A DNA stretch of 64,000 nt from Apodemus sylvaticus. Taxonomy: Eukaryota > Chordata > Mammalia > Rodentia > Muridae. A program made the position numbers and the translations under genes. Below are positions 58,383 to 64,000 of this stretch, piece after piece. Position 1 is the stretch's first letter, and every line of letters begins with the position of its first letter. Location of the stretch: the NCBI RefSeq assembly GCF_947179515.1, contig NC_067488.1:31996039-32060038 (forward strand). Direction: 5' to 3'. A model generated the notes under the pieces. The model was given only the letters and a program-made list of their open reading frames with translations. It had not been told where the DNA came from and ran no database searches.

Positions 58383-59620
58383 ATGACAGGAAGTAATAAT
58401 CACTATTCCTTAATAGCTCTTAACATCAATGGACTCAATGCCCCAATAAAAAGACATAGACTAACTGACTGGATACGTAAACAGGACCCTACAATTTGCT
58501 GCTTACAGGAAACACACCTAAGGGTCAAAGACAAACACTACCTTAGAGTAAAAGGCTGGAAGACAATTTTACAAGCAAATGGTCTCAGGAAACAAGATAG
58601 AGTAGCCATTTTAATATCAGATAAAATTGACTTTCAACCCAAAGTCATCAAAAGAGACTCTGAGGGACACTTCTTGCTGGTCAAAGGAAAAATACAACAA
58701 GAAGAACTCTCAATCCTGAACATCTATGCTCCAAATGCAAGGGCACCCTCTTTCGTAAAAGAAACTTTATTAAAGCTCAAAGCACACATTGCACCTAACA
58801 CAATAATTGTGGGTGACTTCAACACTGCACTTTCCTCAATGGACTGATCAGGAAAACAGAAACTAAACAGGGACATAATGAAACTAATTGAAGCTTTGGA
58901 CCACTTAGATTTTACAGATATATATAGAACATTCTATCCTAAAGCAAAAGAATATACCTTTTTCTCAGCACCTCATGGTACCTTCTCCAAAATCGACCAT
59001 ATAATTGGTCACAAGACAGACCTCAACAAATATAAGAAGATCGAACTAATCCCACGCCTCCTATCAGATCACTATGGAGTAAAGGTGGTCCACAATAGCA
59101 ACAAAAACAACAGAAAACCCACATACACGTGGACATTGAACAATATTCTACTCAATGATACCTTGGTCAAGGAAGAAAGAAAGAAAGAAATTAAAGACTT
59201 TTTAGAACACAATGAAAATGAAGACACAACATACCCAAATCTATGGGACACAATGAAAGCAGTGCTAAGAGGAAAACTCATAGCCCTGAGTGCCTCCAAA
59301 AAGAAAATGGAGAGAGCATACATTACCAGCTTAATGACACACCTGAAAGCCCTGGAACAAAAAGAAGCTATTTCACCCAGGAGGAGTAGAAGGCAGGAAA
59401 TCATCAAACTCAGGGCTGAAATCAATCAAGTAGAAACAAAGAGAACCATACAAAGAATCAACAAAACCAGGAGCTGGTTCTTTGAGAAAATCAACAAGAT
59501 AAACCCTTAGCCAGACTGACCAAAGGGCACAGAGAAAGTATCCAAATTAACAAACTTAGAACTGAAAAGGGAGATATAACAACAGAAACTGAGGAAATCC
59601 AAAAAATCATCTACACAATG
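58383..59620 (+). pseudogene. L1 ORF2 5' part (endonuclease domain), disrupted
   Basis: ORF2 starts at 58383 (MTGSNNHYSL...). The apurinic-type endonuclease residues are all present: N14, E43, D145 and N147 in the first open part (58383-58847), and D205 and the SDH motif D229/H230 in the second (58878-59510). Codon 155 is TGA where the family has an arginine CGA, a CpG-type change. A 4-bp loss relative to the family near 59500 shifts the frame and ends it at TAG 59508-59510. Sequence then continues to about 59612 (TETEEIQKII region) before the internal deletion. Reverse transcriptase and the C-terminal zinc-knuckle region are absent, so no active ORF2p can be made. Confidence 0.92.
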
Positions 59621-60024
59621 GTACATCCTCACAATGGAGTACTATTCAGTCATTAGAAACAATGAATTCATGAAATTATTAGGCAAATGGATGGAGCTAG
59701 AGAACATCATACTAAGTGAGGTAACCCAGACTCAAAAGGTGAATCATGGTATACACTCACTAATAAGTGGATATTAACCTAGAAACCTGGAATACCAAAA
59801 ACATAATCTACACATCAAATGAGGTACAAGAAGAAAGGAAGAGTGGCCCCTTGTTCTGGAAAGACTCAGTGAAGCAGTATTCAGCAAAACCAGAATTGGG
59901 AAGTGGGAAGGGGTGGGTGGGAGGACAGGGGGAGAGAAGGGGGCTTACGGGACTTTCTGGGAGTGGGGGGGCTACGAAAGGGGAAATCATTTGAAATGTA
60001 AATAAAAAATATATCGAAAAAAAA
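59621..60024 (+). mobile_element. L1 ORF2 terminal codons, 3' UTR and A tail after the internal deletion
   Basis: From the junction (about 59612-59630, 'atctacacaatggtacatcctcacaatggagtac') the sequence resumes at the last about 50 codons of ORF2, stopping near 59774. The G-rich 3' UTR (59880-59975), GAAATCATTTGAAATGTAAA and the A tail follow. The last about 320 bp is very similar to the 3769-4090 insertion. Confidence 0.92.
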
Positions 60025-60038
60025 AAGACAACCCAAAA

Positions 60039-60835
60039 CTACTTAAGAACAAAGGAATAGCAACAAGTTTACGAAAAAATATTCAGAGCATAGACAAGAG
60101 GCAAAAGGCTTGATAATGCAATGCTCTACTGTATGTGCTGTCAATGAGGTGAAACAAATGTTATTTGATGAATTTAAATACTTGGTTATTTTGATTGCAA
60201 TAAAGACTAAGTTATGATAACTCAGAGATGATTCACAGTACAGAAAGCAGCTTTGATCTATGAGATTTGAGTCGCCAGTGTTGTATATCTACTTCCTGCC
60301 TTGGATCCCTGGGCTCACAGTCTCAAGGTTTCAGCTTCCCAAGAGGATTTGCTTATCCTCTTTCCTCATGATTCCCATTCTGAACTAACACACAGGTTCC
60401 TGCCTTAAAGCATCCCAAACATGACTCTATCTCAAGGCAATTGTCTGTCCATCATTGTGTAGTTATTTGCTTATCTGTTTCCCTCTATGTTACCTATTTT
60501 AAATTTGAAGAGAAAACAATTGTGCATAGCTATGTTTTCAGGGCAGGAGACATCATGAGCTGTTAGTCTCTTATTGGCTAATGTCCATTGGATGAATGCC
60601 CAGGCTTCTTCCCATGTTTGGAGGTGTGTCAATTATGAGTGTGGGTACATAAGGCATCCAAGTAATGATGCTTAGCACAAAGGCTGGCAAACTTCTGTAA
60701 AGATCTGACAGTAAACAGTTTGGGGCTTACAGATCAAGACTCAATGGTTGTAACACTTATATCATTACTCAAATACAATATTATATATAATCAAATATAA
60801 GATAAAAATATGTCATGGTAGAATAAAATTATTCA
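60039..60835. other. Unassigned sequence
   Basis: No gene or repeat family recognised. Confidence 0.4.
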
Positions 60836-60837
60836 TA

Positions 60838-60858
60838 TGAATATATATATATATATAA

Positions 60859-60896
<38 letters not shown>
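60838..60896. repeat. Compound (TA)n / (GT)n microsatellite
   Basis: About 10 TA units (60840-60859) are followed by about 16 GT units (60862-60895). Confidence 0.95.
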
Positions 60897-60898
<2 letters not shown>

Positions 60899-61048
60899 GA
60901 GAGAAAATGGCATAGAGCACTCCTGTTTTAAACTATCACTTTCTTCCTGAGTAATCTAGGGTGGAGGGGGTATTTGTTTACCTCCTGTTTGTAATGGATT
61001 TCTTCAGAGAGACAGAAACAAATGGAAAATAGATGATGGTGATGTTTA

Positions 61049-61049
61049 T

Positions 61050-61096
<47 letters not shown>

Positions 61097-61142
61097 TTAC
61101 TATACAAAGAGGTTCATAGATTTACTATACAAAGAGGTTCAT
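61049..61142. repeat. (GATA)n microsatellite followed by 25-bp tandem duplication
   Basis: About 12 GATA units (61049-61096) lead straight into a perfect 25-bp unit (ATAGATTTACTATACAAAGA + GGTTC) present twice, at 61091-61115 and 61116-61140. The unit begins with the last repeat bases, so the duplication includes the microsatellite edge. Confidence 0.95.
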
Positions 61143-61805
61143 GATTATGGAGACTGCAAAGTCCCACCAGATATGTTCTACAGCCTAGAGAATGGGGGAA
61201 TCTAGTAGTGTAATTTAGTACAGGTCGAAAGATATGAGTACAACAGGAGTAAATGGTACAGCCCTTATTCTAATACAGAGAGTCAAAGAATCTGTGTGGC
61301 TACTGTAATAGGTCTCCAGTTCCTAAGGCTTAAAAATAAGAAGTTATGGTGTGGACAGGGAAAACAGAAGCCTAGCCCCACAGATATCCTAACATTTCCT
61401 TTTTGTTTTGTTCCATCCAGACCTTCAGAAAACTAGATGATGCCTAGGCACATCGGTGAAAACAGGTCATCCTTTTCTGTCCATAGATTTAATGACTGAT
61501 CACTTCTGGAAATATGACCAACAACATATCTGTAATAATGCCTTTACAGTTACTACATCTCCTTTAAGACAGACAAGTTGATAACTAAAATTAATAGTCA
61601 CAACACTTTTACTTTTTCCATTATTCTTGGATAATAACACCCAAGAAAAAGGATGTCTTCTTTAAAATCTTTTAATATTTGAAAATGAAATATAATTATA
61701 TCATTTCCCTTTTTCGCCCTTGCTATTTCTAATACTTCCCATCTAAACCCCCTCCCCAAAATTATAGTTTCTGACCTTATGGAATCATTTTCTTTAATTG
61801 GCTAT
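61143..61805. other. Unassigned sequence
   Basis: No gene or family recognised. Confidence 0.4.
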
Positions 61806-61807
61806 AT

Positions 61808-61862
61808 GACAGATGATAGATAGATGATAGATAGATAGAGAGAGAGATAGAGAGATAGATAG
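61808..61862. repeat. (GATA)n / (GAGA)n repeat
   Basis: Interrupted GATA units with an AGAGAG core. Confidence 0.9.
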
Positions 61863-62111
61863 GAGAAATGTACATAGATACATAAAATATACCCTAAATC
61901 TTAAATTTATGAATTGAATGGCTTTTAGAATACCATTTTTAGTACTTTTTGTAATATTAAAAATACTTAGAAATGTTACTCCATAAGAAGTACATTTCTG
62001 TCTTTTCATTTTGTGAGTGATATACATACGCATATACATGTTCTCATGTATGTGAGCATCACCAAGACTGAAGACTCGTATGCCTGCATATGGTGTGCAC
62101 ACAGAAGCTAG

Positions 62112-62362
62112 AGATTGGCATTAGGTTGTACATGTTTGAGACAAGATCTCCCACATTAATGCAGAGCTCAGCTTTTTGTCCAATCTACTTAAGCCAGCTT
62201 ATAATGGGAGTCCTCTGTCTCCACCTCCTGACTTCTGGGATTATATGTGAGACACTGCATACACCCAGCATTTATGGGTAGATGATCTGGGGGAATCTAT
62301 ACTCAGTACCTCACATTTATATGGGAACCACTTGGCCCACTGAGCCATCTCTCTAGCTGTAG
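62112..62362 (-). mobile_element. B4/RSINE-type SINE, minus orientation
   Basis: 'gtttgagacaagatctcccac', 'gcagagctcagctttttgtcc', 'tctccacctcctgacttctgggattatatgtgagacactgcat' and the terminal 'ccacttggcccactgagccatctctctagctgt' follow the antisense order of RSINE/B4 elements, ending at the antisense tRNA-like head. Confidence 0.8.
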
Positions 62363-62475
62363 AACCTCTATTATGTTTTTCCCCCTATGGAATAGGAATG
62401 CTTTGTGAAACTAAAAAACTTTGCATTGATTGAAATATGGCAGACATTCAAAATCTCTCCTGTCTGTTCTACAGT

Positions 62476-62696
62476 GTGAATGGAGAATCTCAGACACGAA
62501 ACCAGCTGCTCCATGGGTCACTCTGGAAAATTCCAAATTGGAGCTTTTTGAAAAAGGAGACATTACCTCAGAACTTCCACATGTGTTCTTATGGAGATTC
62601 TGTTTATGTGAATGGATATTTTTACCAGATATTGAAGAAATGCTAATGCTGGATTCTAGTTCACTGAAGGAATTTCAGCTAGCCATTGGATCATGA
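62476..62696 (+). other. Candidate coding exon, low confidence
   Basis: A strong acceptor-like stretch (CTCTCCTGTCTGTTCTACAG, ending at 62475) is followed by an open frame of 73 codons to TGA at 62694-62696 (start CEWRISDTKP, end KEFQLAIGS). The frame includes KLELFEKGDITSELP and an aromatic stretch. A second frame from ATG 62437 is open for 69 codons over the same DNA, so at least one is fortuitous. It is not a repeat I recognise, and no known family is seen. It could be a terminal exon, a gene relic or chance. Confidence 0.2.
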
Positions 62697-62927
62697 TATT
62701 ATGAGAAACAGAGTCTAGTCAGGCAATGTTTCATGAGGAATGGTGGTTAAAATAAGTGATTGGTTTTCTTGGAAGTGAAGACAAAGAATGGGTTACTGCC
62801 ATTATCCTTTTTGTGTAAATGACTTTGAAAAATGGAATGAAAGTCTTAAGTAGGGACCTTAAATATCAAATGGCCATTAGAGGATAGGGAATCCTACTCT
62901 TTTTGCTAACCCAGTGAATAGTCCTGA

Positions 62928-62971
62928 TGGATGGATGTTTGGATGGATGGGTGGATGGATGGATGGATGGA
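62928..62971. repeat. (GGAT)n tetranucleotide repeat
   Basis: About nine GGAT units with TGTTT and GGGT interruptions. Confidence 0.92.
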
Positions 62972-63169
62972 CTCATTCAGGACAATTTCTATTCTATATA
63001 CAATAAAATAAGTGAAAAGAGCCTCAGGCTTCTTGGAAACAAAGCGTTGAAAAAATAATAAAAAATGAGTAAACACAGGAGAAATATGAAAGGGCAAATT
63101 TTATTGAAATAATATAACATCACAAAAACTAAAAGTTGCAAGTGCATCTCCCATGGGGAAAATAGTAAC

Positions 63170-63337
63170 TTACCTCCTCATGCTCACACTGAGCAAGAAG
63201 CAAAAGGCCAGGAAGCTGACGCCACAGGTAAAGGCACTGAACACCAGAAACAGAACCAGAATCTGAGCCCCAGAGTCCATGAGCAGAGAAACTACTTTCG
63301 CAAGTTGTTTCTTCACCTCTACCATGTGGCATGGCAT
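63170..63337 (-). CDS. Putative small membrane protein or coding exon ending at a splice donor
   Basis: On the minus strand, ATG at 63337-63335 opens 55 codons to TAA at 63172-63170. A second in-frame ATG (63325-63323, MVEVKKQLAK) could be the start. The protein has a short charged segment (VEVKKQLAK) and then one long hydrophobic stretch (ILVLFLVFSAFTCGVSFLAF and on to about residue 49), read as one transmembrane helix. It ends SMRR. Codons are mammal-like (CTG, GTG, GTC, GCC, TTC, AGC), in contrast to the AT-rich neighbourhood. The stop lies inside a consensus donor, AG|GTAAGT, with the exon side ending at 63174. The more likely reading is therefore an exon spliced in phase 2 to a downstream exon I could not find. 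A possible acceptor (ACAAG ending at 63349) follows a very long pyrimidine tract. It shares no family that I can name. It could also be a lone micropeptide or a gene relic. Confidence 0.5.
   Translation of the reverse strand: MPCHMVEVKKQLAKVVSLLMDSGAQILVLFLVFSAFTCGVSFLAFCFLLSVSMRR
63173..63174 (-). other. Predicted 5' splice site
   Basis: The minus strand reads ATGAGGAG|GTAAGTTACT, a full match to the mammalian donor consensus at -2 to +6. The first intron base is 63173. It is adjacent to an open frame with coding-like codon use. Usage is inferred. Confidence 0.5.
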
Positions 63338-63356
63338 GCTTAAAAACACTTGTACC

Positions 63357-63636
63357 CGGAAGGAAGGAAGGAAGGAAGGAAGGAAGGAAGGAAGGAAGGA
63401 AGGGAGGGAAAAAGGAAGGAAGGAAGGAAAGAAGGAAAGAAGGAAAGAAGGAAAGAAGGAAAGAAGGAAAGAAGGAAAGAAGGAAAGAAGGAAAGAAGGA
63501 AAGAAGGAAAGAAGGAAAGAAGGAAAGAAGGAAAGAAGGAAAGAAGGAAGGAAAGAAGGAAGGAATGGAGGGAGGGAGGGAGGGAGGGAGGGAGGGAGGG
63601 AGGGAGAGAGGGAGGGAGGGAGGGAGGGAGCAGTTG
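63357..63636. repeat. Polypurine tract: (GGAA)n, (GAAGGAAA)n, (GGGA)n
   Basis: About 280 bp of pure A/G on the plus strand. It has GGAA tetramers (63357-63430), about 15 units of the 8-mer GAAGGAAA (63420-63545), a mixed part, then about 16 GGGA tetramers (63566-63632). On the minus strand this is a long pyrimidine tract immediately upstream of the candidate exon at 63170-63348. The long S/P/L/F- and K/E/G/R-rich frames are artefacts. Confidence 0.96.
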
Positions 63637-63659
63637 AGAAATAGAGAAGGGAAGGGAAG

Positions 63660-64000
63660 GAAGAGGCAAAAGGTTTCCAAAATAGGTATTAGAAAAGTTC
63701 TTAGTATTATTTTCTAACAAATAAAATTTTATTGTATACTAATCGATTGTTCCATTTCTTTGTAAAAACATATTTAAACAATATTTTAAAGCAATGAGCA
63801 CATGTTTGATTTTTTATTATTACAATTTTATAAAATTTTATTTTTCATAGGTTCTCTGCAATGTTGTCCATTTAAACATTTATATAATCTTTTCTAATGT
63901 AAATACCATTTACTATCACATTTAATACTAACCCTTAGAGTTCCGTGAAAACATTCACGACATTCCACAGAATGGAACTATTTGAACCATTTGAGCATTG
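63660..64000. other. Unassigned AT-rich sequence
   Basis: No gene or repeat recognised up to the window end. It would be upstream of the candidate minus-strand exon. An intron fits. Confidence 0.4.

Larger units (their letters stand above)
56495..60038 (+). mobile_element. Young rat-type L1, 3.5 kb, internally deleted, with target duplication
   Basis: The insert spans about 56508-60024. In order it carries two 5' UTR monomers, ORF1, a 59-bp spacer, the first about 1.2 kb of ORF2, a junction near 59612-59630, then the last about 150 bp of ORF2, the G-rich 3' UTR and an A tail. The flanks AAGACAACCAAAA (56495-56507) and AAGACAACCCAAAA (60025-60038) form a target duplication that differs by one C. 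A full element would be about 6-7 kb, so most of ORF2 (late EN to C-terminus) is missing. The element cannot move on its own. Confidence 0.95.

Noticed and set aside
63129..63720. Long S/P/L/F-rich minus frames and G/R/K/E-rich plus frames (95-183 codons)
   Set aside because: Artefacts of the GGAA/GGGA polypurine tract. Only the separate short frame at 63170-63337 has coding-like features.

Overview
This window looks like murid rodent nuclear DNA, most likely rat (Rattus). Three things support this. The L1 ORF1 and the L1 3' ends (which finish in a GAAATCATTTGAAATG-type block before the A tail) are of the rat L1 kind. B1, B3 and B4-type SINEs and Lx-family L1 3' UTRs occur throughout. Microsatellites are long and abundant. 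The call rests on recognised sequence, not on a search. No rat-specific ID SINE was recognised, so another Rattus or close murid is not excluded.

It is an AT-rich, gene-poor stretch: intergenic or inside a large intron. No multi-exon host gene, rRNA or tRNA can be supported. The best host coding signal is near the right edge on the minus strand. It is a 55-codon reading frame (63170-63337) with GC-rich third positions and one hydrophobic segment, and its last codon overlaps a consensus splice donor (AG|GTAAGT). It is either the visible end of a gene continuing beyond what can be followed, or a small membrane protein. A weaker plus-strand candidate exon lies at 62476-62696.

Layout. 1-11 kb: mostly unassigned sequence with a short L1 insertion in a perfect 15-bp target duplication, SINEs and an old minus-strand L1. 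11-20 kb: three Lx-type L1 3' UTRs, several tRNA-derived SINEs and microsatellites. 20-32 kb: a 5'-inverted (twin-primed) L1, a 280-bp polypyrimidine tract, an old L1, a 1.4-kb non-coding LTR-type element and another L1 3' end. 32-45 kb: a MER20-like DNA transposon relic, an AT-rich palindrome, a 14-unit 40-bp minisatellite grown out of an old L1, a broken L1 ORF1, a solo LTR nested in an Lx 3' UTR, and long old L1 relics. 45-56 kb: Lx, SINE and URR1-like relics and a repeated exact 40-mer. 56.5-60.0 kb: the youngest large L1, with two 5' UTR monomers, an open ORF1 and an ORF2 broken by a stop, a frameshift and a large internal deletion. 60-64 kb: microsatellites, a B4-type SINE, the two candidate exons and a 280-bp polypurine tract.

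The features do not form a pathway. The window is a record of successive retrotransposition, nested insertion and local tandem duplication.
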